Assembly (NCBI RefSeq): GCF_024494685.1
Contig: NZ_JANHDM010000006.1
Coordinates: 124,001 to 188,000, forward strand
Origin: Halorubrum rubrum
Lineage (GTDB): Archaea > Halobacteriota > Halobacteria > Halobacteriales > Haloferacaceae
DNA: 64,000 nt
Direction of reading: 5' to 3'
Shown: in pieces, positions 16,923 through 25,162 of the stretch
Layout of the letters: each line of letters begins with the position of its first letter
Numbering within the stretch: the stretch's first letter is position 1
The notes under the pieces: generated by a model
Database searches by the model: none
Seen by the model: only the letters and a program-made list of their open reading frames with translations
What the model was told of the DNA's origin: nothing
Translations under genes and position numbers: made by a program

Positions 16923-17297
16923 ATGAGCGACGCCGACGCGACGCGGACGACGCACGCCCCCGCGGTCGACGATCGATTCCCCGTCCCCCTCCGCGGGGTG
17001 GCGGTCGACCTCCGGACCCGGTGTACCCACTGGGACTCCGCGGTCGACGTGGTCGCCCTGCGGTTCGGCTGCTGTGGAACGTACTATCCGTGTGCGAGCT
17101 GTCACGACGAGACGGCGGACCACGGCGCGGAGCCGTGGCCCCGCGACCGGTTCGACGAACCCGCGGCGTTCTGCGGGCGCTGTCGCGGGCGGCTGAGCGC
17201 CCGCGAGTACCTCGACCGCGACGACGCCTGCCCGCGCTGCGGGGCCGCGTTCAACCCCGGCTGTCGGTCACACCGGGATCGGTACTTCGAACCGTGA
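16923..17297 (+). CDS. CHY zinc-finger protein
   Basis: A 124-residue protein with the CHY-type zinc-binding pattern: RCTHWDSAVDVVALRFGCC, then YYPCASCHDE, CGRCRGRLSAREYL, CPRCGAAFNPGC and RSHRDRYF. The many Cys and His residues would bind about three zinc ions. CHY fingers occur in eukaryotic RCHY1 and in stand-alone archaeal and bacterial proteins; the role of the stand-alone form is not established. It follows trmY by 19 bases. The start ATG at 16923 is the nearest to the conserved region and avoids overlap with trmY. Confidence 0.88.
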   Translation: MSDADATRTTHAPAVDDRFPVPLRGVAVDLRTRCTHWDSAVDVVALRFGCCGTYYPCASCHDETADHGAEPWPRDRFDEPAAFCGRCRGRLSAREYLDRDDACPRCGAAFNPGCRSHRDRYFEP

Positions 17298-17366
17298 ACG
17301 GCCGTCATCCCCGACCGCCCCCGTTTTCGGAAGGATTAAAAGAACGAACGGCCTCCGTTGGGATGC

Positions 17367-17439
17367 GGGCCGGTGGGGTAGCTTGGTATCCTTCGGCCTT
17401 CGGGTGGCCGTAACCACGATTCAAATTCGTGCCGGCCCA
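17367..17439 (+). tRNA. tRNA-Pro (CGG)
   Basis: Full cloverleaf: the acceptor is GGGCCGG with CCGGCCC and discriminator A. The D stem is GGGT/ATCC. The anticodon stem is CGGCC/GGCCG with loop TTCGGGT, giving anticodon CGG and G at position 37. The T-arm is CACGA, loop TTCAAAT, TCGTG. No CCA is encoded and no intron is seen. It marks the left border of the lower-GC accessory stretch. Confidence 0.95.
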
Positions 17440-17459
17440 TTTTCACCCCACTTCGCAAC

Positions 17460-17570
17460 GACGAGCGCTAGCGAGGAGTCCGTAGCGGGCGTGAAACTGT
17501 CGCCGGGCGAATTTGAATCAGGGAGCAAATCTTCGATTTGCGACCGTGATTCAATATTCGTGCCGGCCCA
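17460..17570. repeat. Inverted and direct partial copies of the tRNA-Pro 3' part
   Basis: Downstream of tRNA-Pro, GACGAGCGCTAGCGAG (17460-17475) matches the element behind tRNA-His at 15 of 16 positions. CGAATTTGAATC (17508-17519) is the exact reverse complement of the T-arm core. A hairpin GCAAATC-TTC-GATTTGC lies at 17525-17541. A direct copy of the T-arm plus acceptor 3' strand, ending TGCCGGCCCA, lies at 17548-17570 with one inserted base. This parallels the arrangement behind tRNA-His. Confidence 0.75.
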
Positions 17571-17639
17571 TAGGATACATATACCGTTTCCACCTTTTTC
17601 GTACACGTAGCGACGCTCTCGCGCCGCCTCGGGAGGCGG

Positions 17640-17757
17640 AGAACTGAGCAGCGTCAGCTTCGCGATCCCCGACGGACACAGCCACAGCTGATCTCTCGTG
17701 TCCGATAGCGTTCTGTATGAGATTCTCCAGAAGACGCCGAAGCCGATCGCTATCCGC
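17640..17757 (-). pseudogene. Relic of a histidine-kinase ATP-binding domain (N-box)
   Basis: Just after the stop of the sensor gene at 17750, another minus-strand frame encodes RADSDRLRRLLENLIQNAIG, followed by AVAVSVGDRE. This is the N-box region of a HATPase_c domain as found in haloarchaeal PAS-histidine kinases. The HisKA region that should precede it and the G boxes that should follow it are absent. The relic is one frame off the upstream sensor gene. It looks like what remains after a deletion that removed the dimerisation/His region and most of the kinase domain. Confidence 0.7.
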
Positions 17758-19816
17758 CCGAACCGTTCGATCCGTCTCGATTGTCGATGTCCTGCTCGTA
17801 CTCCATCCGCTCTGTGATATCGCGGCCAAGCGCGATGAATCGCTCTTCATCTTTGAATTCGAATTTCGTAGCCCAGACCTCGACCGGGAACGTAGACCCG
17901 TCCTTACGTCGGTGTTCGCCCTCAACTTTGATGCGCTCCCCCGGATCGAGACTCGTCCAGAGGTTCTGTAACTCGTCACGCGAGTGGCCGATTTCATAGT
18001 CAGCGACATTCATCGAGCACAACTCCTCGCGCGAATACCCGAGGGTCTCGACGTTCTGCTCGTTCACCTCGATGATGTCTCCATTCACATCGTGGACGGC
18101 AATCGCGTCCGGCGAGCTCTCGAACAGCGCGCGCCAGCGATCCCGGCTCCGATCGAGTTCCCTCTCTCGGTCTTTCCGCTCAGTGATGTCCACGTTGACC
18201 GCGACGAAGCGTTCGATCTCGCCGGATTCGTCTTCGACCGGTGCGATCGTCTGGTCAACCACGTACCGCTCGCCTGACTTCGACTGGTTCACGAGTTCGT
18301 TCCGCCAGACTTCGCCCGCTAGAATCGTCTCCCACATCTCCTCATAGAATTCCACATCCTGTTCCCCCGACTGGAGGATGCGCGGGTTCTCGCCGATCGC
18401 CTCGTCGGCCGTATACCCTGTCGTCTCTTCGAACGCAGAGTTGACGTATCTGATAGTGCCGTCTGTATCAGTGAAATAGATGGAATGACCGGCCGTTTCG
18501 ACGGCGTTCTGGAAGACACGGAGTTGTCGCTCGCGCTCCTTGCGCTTCGTGACGTCTTTGATAATTCCGTCAAAGTATATCTCGTCGTCTTCTTCGGTAC
18601 ACATCGCGGTGACCGCCACCCAAATATCGTTACCAGTGACCGTCACCTGGCGTAATTCCATCTCTCGAACGATACACTCCTCTCGGAGTTGCTGACTCAG
18701 CTCGACCCGTTCTTCGGGATCGGCGTAGAACTCCGTCACCTCTCGCCCGACCATCTCGTCGGGTGACTCGGCGCCGAACATCTCGGCAAGAGCGGGATTC
18801 GCGTCGAGAATTCGGCCGGCTGCTCCGGGTGTTGCCCGATAGATACCAACGGGGAGGTTCTCGATGACACGTTCGTAGCGACGCTGGTCGGCACGGGTCT
18901 CGGCGTGTGAGATCGCGTGAGAAATATCTCCAGCAAGTTCGTCAAGTAACTCCTGTTCCCGGTCGTCGAATGCGTACGTCCGCTCGGCATAGACGTTCAA
19001 CACGCCGTACTGTGTGTCACCATAGACGAGCGGAATCGCAGCACTCGACTGGTACCCGCGTTCGAGCGCGTCCTCGCGCCACGGCTCGTACTCGTCGTTT
19101 TCCCGAATGTTCTGTACGACTGTGAGTTCGCGGGTACGAACGGCATGGCCGGTGGGTCTTTCTCCCGTCACGCTCTCGTCGATCGTTATGTCGATGGCGT
19201 CGAGATACCCCTCTTCGATACCAGCAGTGGCCCGTGGCTGGACGGTTTGCGAGTCCGGGTCGTACTCACCGATCCACGCGAATCGATACGGGTCGGCCTT
19301 GCTGATGATCTCACAGACGCTCGATTCGATTTCGTCGCGGGTTTCCACTCGGACGAGCGCTTGATTCACATCCCGGAGAACACGACGTACCCGTTCGAGA
19401 TTCTCTGCGCGCCGTGTTGCTCGATGTTGCTGGACGGCGTTCAGGACGCGGTTCGCCAAGAGGTCATACTGCCCGGTACCGGATTCTTTCTGGAGGTAAT
19501 CGGTGACGCCCCGAGCGATCGCTTCGCTGGCCACTTCTTCGCTGCCCTTGCCAGTATACAGGATGAACGGAAGGTCGTCGTACTCCTCGCGGACGGCATC
19601 AAGGAAGTCGAGACCGTCCCGCTTCGGCATGTCGTAGTCAGAGATGACGCAGTCGAAGTTTCCCTCCCGGAGACGGTCTACGCCCTCGGTTGCGCTCGTC
19701 GTTGTTTCGACGCGGAGACGGTCGTCACTCCGTTCGAGAAAATTCGCGGTCAGCTCGGCGAGATCCGGTTCATCATCAACGTGGAGGACCCGGACCGATC
19801 CATGCCGGTCGCTCAT
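17750..19816 (-). CDS. Receiver-GAF-PAS3 sensor protein, kinase lost
   Basis: A 688-residue signal-transduction protein. The receiver domain (about 7-120) has the acidic pair in VDDEPD, phospho-acceptor Asp60 in CVISDYDMP, and the Lys in YLQKES. A GAF domain follows at about 150-300 (FAWIGEYDPDSQTV, then IPLVYGDTQYGVLNVYAE). Three PAS domains then occupy about 313-430, 436-555 and 562-670, each ending in a DITER or DVTKR PAC signature. The protein stops ITERMEYEQDIDNRDGSNGSGG without HisKA or HATPase domains, and the relic at 17640-17757 shows where they were. It may be a non-catalytic sensor or an inactive remnant. The GC content is lower than in core genes. Confidence 0.85.
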   Translation of the reverse strand: MSDRHGSVRVLHVDDEPDLAELTANFLERSDDRLRVETTTSATEGVDRLREGNFDCVISDYDMPKRDGLDFLDAVREEYDDLPFILYTGKGSEEVASEAIARGVTDYLQKESGTGQYDLLANRVLNAVQQHRATRRAENLERVRRVLRDVNQALVRVETRDEIESSVCEIISKADPYRFAWIGEYDPDSQTVQPRATAGIEEGYLDAIDITIDESVTGERPTGHAVRTRELTVVQNIRENDEYEPWREDALERGYQSSAAIPLVYGDTQYGVLNVYAERTYAFDDREQELLDELAGDISHAISHAETRADQRRYERVIENLPVGIYRATPGAAGRILDANPALAEMFGAESPDEMVGREVTEFYADPEERVELSQQLREECIVREMELRQVTVTGNDIWVAVTAMCTEEDDEIYFDGIIKDVTKRKERERQLRVFQNAVETAGHSIYFTDTDGTIRYVNSAFEETTGYTADEAIGENPRILQSGEQDVEFYEEMWETILAGEVWRNELVNQSKSGERYVVDQTIAPVEDESGEIERFVAVNVDITERKDRERELDRSRDRWRALFESSPDAIAVHDVNGDIIEVNEQNVETLGYSREELCSMNVADYEIGHSRDELQNLWTSLDPGERIKVEGEHRRKDGSTFPVEVWATKFEFKDEERFIALGRDITERMEYEQDIDNRDGSNGSGG

Positions 19817-20031
19817 CGTGGGACTCGCGAGAAATTGTGAGAACTCCCCTGAGTTCGCCTCTCTCGAAGCGATTCCGTACTGATGCCGTCCTGATTTCCG
19901 CGGAGACCGTCAGGGCTGGCGATCGCGTCACCTATCTGTGAGTGACGTTCACCGAGCTGCTTCTGAATTGCTTCAAACGGGGACTGGTATCCCCACGTTC
20001 GTCCCAAAGTATGTTTCGTTCCCATGTGGTA

Positions 20032-20379
20032 TTATGTCAGTAGTGTAATGGTGACGTGTGTCGCATCGGAGACGACAACGCGATACCCAGCATACGAGAA
20101 CGAGACGGAGAGATCATCGTACGCAGTCTTCGATGACGACGTAAACAGCGTATCCAGACTCTCCGGGTCGAGTTGCTCTCCGAGTGGGTCGAGTTCACGT
20201 GGATCGGTGTGGGTTATTGCTGCGATCGCCTCTACGATCGCGGCTGACAGGCAGTGATAACTGTCCGATTCGATTTCGACACGGTATGTTTCGTCCGTTT
20301 CGTCGGTCGACACTGGCTTGATCGACAGCGCCGAGTAAACCGAAGTGAGTTCATCACGGGGACCGGTTTCCGGCGGCAT
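20032..20379 (-). CDS. HalOD1 output-domain protein
   Basis: A 115-residue cytoplasmic protein whose C-terminal two thirds match the haloarchaeal HalOD1 output-domain pattern: CLSAAIVEAIAAITHTDPRELDPL, then LDPESLDTLF and VSFSYAGYRVVVSDATHVTI. HalOD1 domains occur alone or fused to receivers and are thought to act in haloarchaeal signalling; no molecular function is established. It is divergent from the large PAS/GAF/Bat-type regulator, with only 67 AT-rich bases between the starts, and lies beside the kinase-less sensor. It may share regulation with them. Confidence 0.8.
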   Translation of the reverse strand: MPPETGPRDELTSVYSALSIKPVSTDETDETYRVEIESDSYHCLSAAIVEAIAAITHTDPRELDPLGEQLDPESLDTLFTSSSKTAYDDLSVSFSYAGYRVVVSDATHVTITLLT

Positions 20380-20446
20380 GTTCCGTCTCCGAGTTGAGAG
20401 GCATGTTCTATCAAACCCACCTATATTATAATAACCATTATCAACA
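20380..20446. promoter_or_regulatory. AT-rich divergent promoter region
   Basis: This short region separates the HalOD1 gene and the Bat-type regulator. It contains CCTATATTATAATAACC (about 20421-20437), which can serve as a TATA element for the plus-strand gene at a distance suited to a nearly leaderless mRNA. No clear operator was recognised. Confidence 0.45.
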
Positions 20447-23308
20447 ATGTCGACTTATATGAATAGTAGCGACGGCGGAGGTACGTCACGAGACAACAGC
20501 CTCCGAAGCCGCCATCTTCAGGAGGTGGAAGCGATAGCTGATCTGGGTAGTTGGTACACTGATCTTGAGCGAGGCGAAACTGACTGGTCGCAGATGGCGC
20601 GTGAGATATTCGGTGTCTCACCTGCCGAAGGCTCGTTCGGTCACGAAGACGTGCCTGTACTGGTTGCCTCTCGACACGAGGATGTCGTCAGACAGAAGCG
20701 GAACGCGGTTTCCAAAGGCGAACCGTTCGACATCGAGTATCAGATCGAAGTCGATGGGTCAACGAAGTGGATCCACGAGCGTGCGGAACTCAAGCGTGAC
20801 GACGACGGCGTTCCAGTTGAGGCCATCGGAGTCCTCCGAGACGTGACCGACCGCAAAGACCGCGAACGAGACCGTGACTTGTTCCGCAACTTGATCGATG
20901 AGGCGTCTGATGGGATCTTCGTGATAGATTCGCATACCAGCGCCATTCTCGACGTGAACGAGACGGCCTGTCAACTTCTCGGGTACGACCGCGAAGAGCT
21001 ATCGTCCCTGTCGGTGCCGGACATCAATCCAGATTTTTCGGCGGAGATGTGGAACAGTTTCGCTGCGACTGTGAGAGAGAACGGAACCGACGTCATCGAG
21101 GGCGAACATCGACGCAAGGACGGGTCTACGTTCCCAGTCGAGATACGCATCTCACACGTCGATTTGAACCAAGCGTATCACGTCGCGACCGTCCGCGACA
21201 TCACCGAGCGCAAGGAACGTGAACGGCAACTCAAAGCGACACGCAAGCGATATCAGACGCTGATCGACGACGCGCCGGTCCCGATCTTCGTCGCGGATGC
21301 CGATACCGGCGAACTCGTTGAGGCAAATGCTGCTGCAGCAGAACTCCGGAATCAGCCACGGGATGAAATCATCGGCCTCCATCAGACGGCACTCCACCCC
21401 GACGAGGAGGCAAAACGGTACCAGGAGTTATTCGAATATCACGTCGAAAATCAGGAAACGATCAAAGAATTCGAGGACGGCACGCCCGTGTCTCTCACCA
21501 CGGTTGGCGGGGATCGAATTCCAGTCGCGATCAGTACTTCGATCGTGTCACTCGACGGCCGCACGCTCATACACGGGATTTTCCGGGAGATCTCCGAACA
21601 ACGTCGATACGAGAACGCACTCACCGGGATCAACACGGCAGCACGGGACCTCTTACAGGCCGAAACCGCCGCGGGAATCGCACAGATCGTCGTCGATGCC
21701 TCAACGGACGTGCTTGACGCGTCGGGAAGTGGTGTCTGTCTCTACGACGACCACGCCGGGCAGTTGGTTCCGACGGCGTATTCCGAAAGCCTCGACGATA
21801 TCCTCGATGACATCCCGCGTTTCTCGCCGGGAGACAGCGTCGCATGGCGCGTCTTCACGGACCAGGAACAGGTACGGCTTGACGACGTTCGCACCACTGA
21901 GGATGTGTACAACGCTGGGACGCCGATTCGGAGCGAACTGCTCATTCCACTTGGAGAACACGGCGTCTTTCTCATCGGTGATACGTCGATCGGCGCGTTC
22001 GACGAGATGACCGAAGAGATCGCGGGGACGCTCGCTTCTACGGCCGAAGCCGCCCTTGACCGGGCCGATCGAACCCAGACACTCCGAGAGCGGGAGCGAG
22101 AGTCACGGATACAGGCTGAGCGCCTCGAACGAGTCAACCAACTCAACGACGAGATCCGGACGATCACGCAGGCACTGATACGGGTCCGGTCACGCGACGC
22201 GATCACTCAACGTGTATGCGATTCGCTCACCTCTCTCGATCGGTTCACATACGCGTGGATCGGAGACCCCGATCCCGCAGCGAGTGAGATGCGTGCCTCC
22301 ACACAGGCCGGATCACCGCGACACCACCTTGACACAGTCTCACTGAACTTTGAGCCGAGCAACACGCTCCCGTCGGTTCGAGCGGCCAGAGAGAGAACGA
22401 CGGTTACGGAACCCCGGATCGCAGCGGCGCCCCATCAGACTGAGTGGCGAGACGTAGCACTACAGCACGGGTTCCAGTCTGTTATCAGCGTTCCACTGGT
22501 CTACGACGGGTTTTTGTACGGTGTCATGGCGATTTACAGCGAGCAGGCTGACGCGTTCGACGACAGGACGAAGTCCGTGTTAACAGAACTCGGCGAACTC
22601 GTGGGGTATGCTCTAAATACGAGCGACCAACGCAACGCACTCCTCGGAGGGGGAACAGTTGACGTGACGTTCGATCTGACGGGTACGACAGATCTCTTTA
22701 TCCAATTGGCAGATCACGTCTCGGCAGACATCCGGATTCTCAACATCACGCCCCGCTCGGAAGAGACGTATCTCGTTCACTTCGTGTGTGAGGACGCCGA
22801 AGACGAGAAAGTCCAGACGGTCGCCGACGGTCTCTCGTCCATCGACGAACTCCGGGTGATATCCGAGGCGGACCAGACGATGTTTGAGGCCGTCGTCATC
22901 GGGGACTGTCTCGTGACGACGCTCGCAACGGTCGGTGTAAACATTCGGTCAGTCGTGGCCGCGGGAACACACTGTAGAGTCACGGGCTCACTCCCCGAAG
23001 GACGAGCGCACCAAACGCTCGTTCAACAACTCAAAGACGAGTATCCGGATATCGATGTAGCGATCCACCAACGTGGCACCTCTTCGCCGGCTCTCCCGTG
23101 GATGGGATTGTTGAATGACGCGTTGACGGAGCGACAACGGGACATTCTCGCAACGACGTATTACAGTGGGTACTTTGACCAGCAACGCAAGCGAACCGGT
23201 ACGGAAATCGCGGACTTGCTCGGCATCTCACAACCTGCGTTTTCCACACAGCTCAGAGCGGCACAACGAAACCTTCTCTCTCCGATTTTCGATCACGAGT
23301 CAGGATAG
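20447..23308 (+). CDS. Multi-PAS/GAF transcriptional regulator of the bacterio-opsin activator (Bat) type
   Basis: A 953-residue cytoplasmic sensor-regulator. Three PAS domains occupy about residues 25-140, 140-260 and 265-385, each with PAC-like ends (GVLRDVTDRK, VATVRDITERK, GIFREISEQR). GAF domains lie at about 395-530 and 560-720 (the second with ISVPLVYDGFLYGVMAIYSE). The bacterio-opsin-activator linker domain then occupies about 725-880. The C-terminal HTH_10 motif at about 890-945 reads LNDALTERQRDILATTYYSG, then TEIADLLGISQPAFSTQLRAAQ. This architecture is shared with Bat, which responds to light or oxygen and activates opsin genes; the target here is unknown. It is complete, with lower GC and less biased codon use than core genes. 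Confidence 0.88.
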   Translation: MSTYMNSSDGGGTSRDNSLRSRHLQEVEAIADLGSWYTDLERGETDWSQMAREIFGVSPAEGSFGHEDVPVLVASRHEDVVRQKRNAVSKGEPFDIEYQIEVDGSTKWIHERAELKRDDDGVPVEAIGVLRDVTDRKDRERDRDLFRNLIDEASDGIFVIDSHTSAILDVNETACQLLGYDREELSSLSVPDINPDFSAEMWNSFAATVRENGTDVIEGEHRRKDGSTFPVEIRISHVDLNQAYHVATVRDITERKERERQLKATRKRYQTLIDDAPVPIFVADADTGELVEANAAAAELRNQPRDEIIGLHQTALHPDEEAKRYQELFEYHVENQETIKEFEDGTPVSLTTVGGDRIPVAISTSIVSLDGRTLIHGIFREISEQRRYENALTGINTAARDLLQAETAAGIAQIVVDASTDVLDASGSGVCLYDDHAGQLVPTAYSESLDDILDDIPRFSPGDSVAWRVFTDQEQVRLDDVRTTEDVYNAGTPIRSELLIPLGEHGVFLIGDTSIGAFDEMTEEIAGTLASTAEAALDRADRTQTLRERERESRIQAERLERVNQLNDEIRTITQALIRVRSRDAITQRVCDSLTSLDRFTYAWIGDPDPAASEMRASTQAGSPRHHLDTVSLNFEPSNTLPSVRAARERTTVTEPRIAAAPHQTEWRDVALQHGFQSVISVPLVYDGFLYGVMAIYSEQADAFDDRTKSVLTELGELVGYALNTSDQRNALLGGGTVDVTFDLTGTTDLFIQLADHVSADIRILNITPRSEETYLVHFVCEDAEDEKVQTVADGLSSIDELRVISEADQTMFEAVVIGDCLVTTLATVGVNIRSVVAAGTHCRVTGSLPEGRAHQTLVQQLKDEYPDIDVAIHQRGTSSPALPWMGLLNDALTERQRDILATTYYSGYFDQQRKRTGTEIADLLGISQPAFSTQLRAAQRNLLSPIFDHESG

Positions 23309-23395
23309 CCGATCAGCTGAATTGAGGCGCTAAGCCCCCTTCCTCAGCGAGCGCCGACCGAACGGGAGGCGCGAGCAGGGAGTGGATACAGCGTT

Positions 23396-23443
23396 CACAA
23401 GAGCAGAGCTCTTGTGCGCGGACGAGACGCTGCGTGTCTCGTC
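23396..23443. repeat. Two adjacent perfect hairpins
   Basis: CACAAGAGC-AGA-GCTCTTGTG (23396-23416) and GACGAGAC-(7)-GTCTCGTC (23421-23443) are perfect inverted repeats four bases apart, downstream of the Bat-type regulator. They could act as a terminator-like structure or be part of a dispersed repeat. The remainder of 23309-23562 shows no gene. Confidence 0.7.
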
Positions 23444-23562
23444 AACGCCGCACAGTTCTCATACACGATTCGGTGCACGCTCACAGGCCCACGTAATCAC
23501 AAGAATTTTTGAGTAGGGTATTATTTTCGAAGCGCGAAATGATCGCACTCGCGACGGCCAAC

Positions 23563-24114
23563 CTACGTAAGCAGTACCGTGTTCCCCATGCCGTGGCGTT
23601 TCCGTTCGGCGAGGTTTTTCGCCTCTAAACTATCGAGCGTACGGCTGACTGTCGCTTTTGAGAGATCCGTTCGGTCGACTATCTCGCTCTGTGGGAGGAC
23701 GCCGTCGGCTTCGAGGACCATCTGATAAACCAGCTCTTCGTTGCTCGTGAGCCGTTCTGAAACGGTTTCCCACTCCTCTCGGCGGGCCTGTAGTAGCTCG
23801 TTACTGGACTCGTCGGTAGACTGCTGTGCGGACGGATCCGTTCGCTCGGTGTCCGCGACGGTCGACGACGTCGACTCTGCCCCGTTGAGGAGTGCTATCG
23901 TGCTTCCACCGGCGGCATACGATGAAATAGCAATGAGGGCCGCGTCGCGGAGCGTGAACTGCCATCCGAGACTCCCGATTCGCGTACTCTCGTCGCCAAC
24001 CGCGACGGCAGCTGGCGTCGCGGTTATGAACTGCGTGACGAGGACCGTTATCGCAGCGACAAAGATACCGATCGCGAGGAGTTCAGAGCGCGGTCGGGAA
24101 GGTATCCGTATCAT
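23563..24114 (-). CDS. Membrane-anchored winged-helix (MarR-like) regulator
   Basis: A 183-residue protein. Two hydrophobic segments lie at about 10-33 (LLAIGIFVAAITVLVTQFIT) and 48-70 (DAALIAISSYAAGGSTIALL). A polar linker rich in Ser, Thr, Asp and Glu follows. The C-terminal winged helix (about 115-183) reads EELVYQMVLEADGVLPQSEI, then DRTDLSKATVSRTLDSLEAK and NLAERKRHGMGNTVLL. The HTH would lie in the cytoplasm with the outer loop sensing something at the membrane; this is an inference from the layout. The start at 24114 was chosen so that MIRIPSRPRSE immediately precedes the first membrane helix. It lies downstream of the exported-protein gene at 24245-24901 on the same strand, with 130 bases between, so the two may form one unit. 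Confidence 0.8.
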   Translation of the reverse strand: MIRIPSRPRSELLAIGIFVAAITVLVTQFITATPAAVAVGDESTRIGSLGWQFTLRDAALIAISSYAAGGSTIALLNGAESTSSTVADTERTDPSAQQSTDESSNELLQARREEWETVSERLTSNEELVYQMVLEADGVLPQSEIVDRTDLSKATVSRTLDSLEAKNLAERKRHGMGNTVLLT

Positions 24115-24244
24115 CTCGTTTCGCCGATGTGACCGTTGGTCGACCAGTCCCTCCCGCACTCCGGGAGTTCGACTCGGCCGGTAGCGAAGAGGGACGGTGC
24201 CTGACCACGGATAGCAGTCCGGTGATGGGGAAGGCGAATATCCC

Positions 24245-24901
24245 TCATCGGTCACCTCCGTCGAGTCGAACGAGTGATTCGATGGTCTCGGTGCGGAGAT
24301 TAACCACAGCACTGTACCGTGTTCCGGGCTCGTTCGACGTCACGACGACGAGCATTCGGTCGACGCTCCACCACGATTCACGCCGCTCGAAAACGATACT
24401 GCCGTCGTCTTGTCGGACGGTGAACGCGGAGGCGTTAGGGGATATCACCGTCTGTAGGGATTCGTTCGACGTTGCTCCGATGACCGCCGCACGGTCGCTG
24501 GAGAGGCGCGACGGGACCCGACGGACAGCATACGCTGTACCGTTCGCCGATGGGATATCACCGCCGACGATCTCGGCGGACGTGATGATCTGCCGTACAC
24601 GCAGGCGCATCTGCGCGTCGACCGGCGGTGGGCCGTGGTCGACTGTTTGGACGAGGTAGCGGCTGTCCTCATGGCTGATCTCGATTCGATCGATCGTGTG
24701 AGCGTCCTCGACCAGCACGTGCTGGCCACTACCGGTTGTAGCGACGACCGCACCGTCCTCAACAGTGAACTCGTGGGTTTCGTCGGGAGCGATTCCAGTA
24801 ACGCTGCCGAACACCGCAACACTGCTTGCGAGGACGGCCAGCGAGAGGACCAGCACCACTCGGGAACGGGGGACCTGGGACATGGGTAGTTTTCGAAACA
24901 T
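24245..24901 (-). CDS. Exported or membrane-anchored protein, unknown function
   Basis: A 218-residue protein with an N-terminal hydrophobic helix (RVVLVLSLAVLASSVAVFGSV, about 14-34) and a large polar region predicted to be extracellular. The polar part contains YLVQTVDHGPPPVDAQMRLR, a central SNESLQTVISPNASAFTVRQ and a C-terminal RYSAVVNLRTETIESLVRL. No catalytic motif was seen. Similar N-terminal modules occur in haloarchaeal proteins paired with or fused to membrane winged-helix regulators, so it may be the sensing partner of the downstream gene. The start is uncertain: 24901 is used, with 24883 and a GTG at 24940 as alternatives. The perfect palindrome at 24953-24966 lies just upstream. 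Confidence 0.65.
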   Translation of the reverse strand: MFRKLPMSQVPRSRVVLVLSLAVLASSVAVFGSVTGIAPDETHEFTVEDGAVVATTGSGQHVLVEDAHTIDRIEISHEDSRYLVQTVDHGPPPVDAQMRLRVRQIITSAEIVGGDIPSANGTAYAVRRVPSRLSSDRAAVIGATSNESLQTVISPNASAFTVRQDDGSIVFERRESWWSVDRMLVVVTSNEPGTRYSAVVNLRTETIESLVRLDGGDR

Positions 24902-24941
24902 CGGCAGTATGAATCTGATGATTTTCAGCGTTTTCAACACC

Positions 24942-24966
24942 TGAAACGCCTGTGAAACGCGTTTCA
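24942..24966. promoter_or_regulatory. TGAAACGC half-site array with 14-bp palindrome
   Basis: TGAAACGCGTTTCA (24953-24966) is a perfect palindrome built from two TGAAACGC half-sites that overlap at the centre. A third identical half-site lies at 24942-24949 in direct orientation, spaced by one helical turn. The array sits between two divergent exported-protein genes, near the start of the minus-strand gene. TATA-like ATTTATATGC and CTTATAAGCG follow at about 24997-25020 on the other side. It is a strong operator candidate for the nearby winged-helix regulator or another factor. Confidence 0.6.
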
Positions 24967-25162
24967 GACGTGTTCAATAGCCGTTTCCAACCGTGATTTA
25001 TATGCACTTTCTTATAAGCGAGACGTGACGCAGTCGGACGACCGCCCGCAATCGGCCGGGGGACCGTCTCAACGGTACCCGTGGCCGTCCCGTCGGTCCC
25101 CGCCCGGCTGTCGTCGGACCAACCAATGACACGACACGAGCGGTGTGAAGGAAGCAAGAACC

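Noticed and set aside
17551-18009. 152-codon minus-strand frame as a separate gene
   Set aside because: Only the middle (N-box relic) is meaningful. The first half is an off-frame reading of the PAS domain and the end runs into the tRNA-derived repeat.
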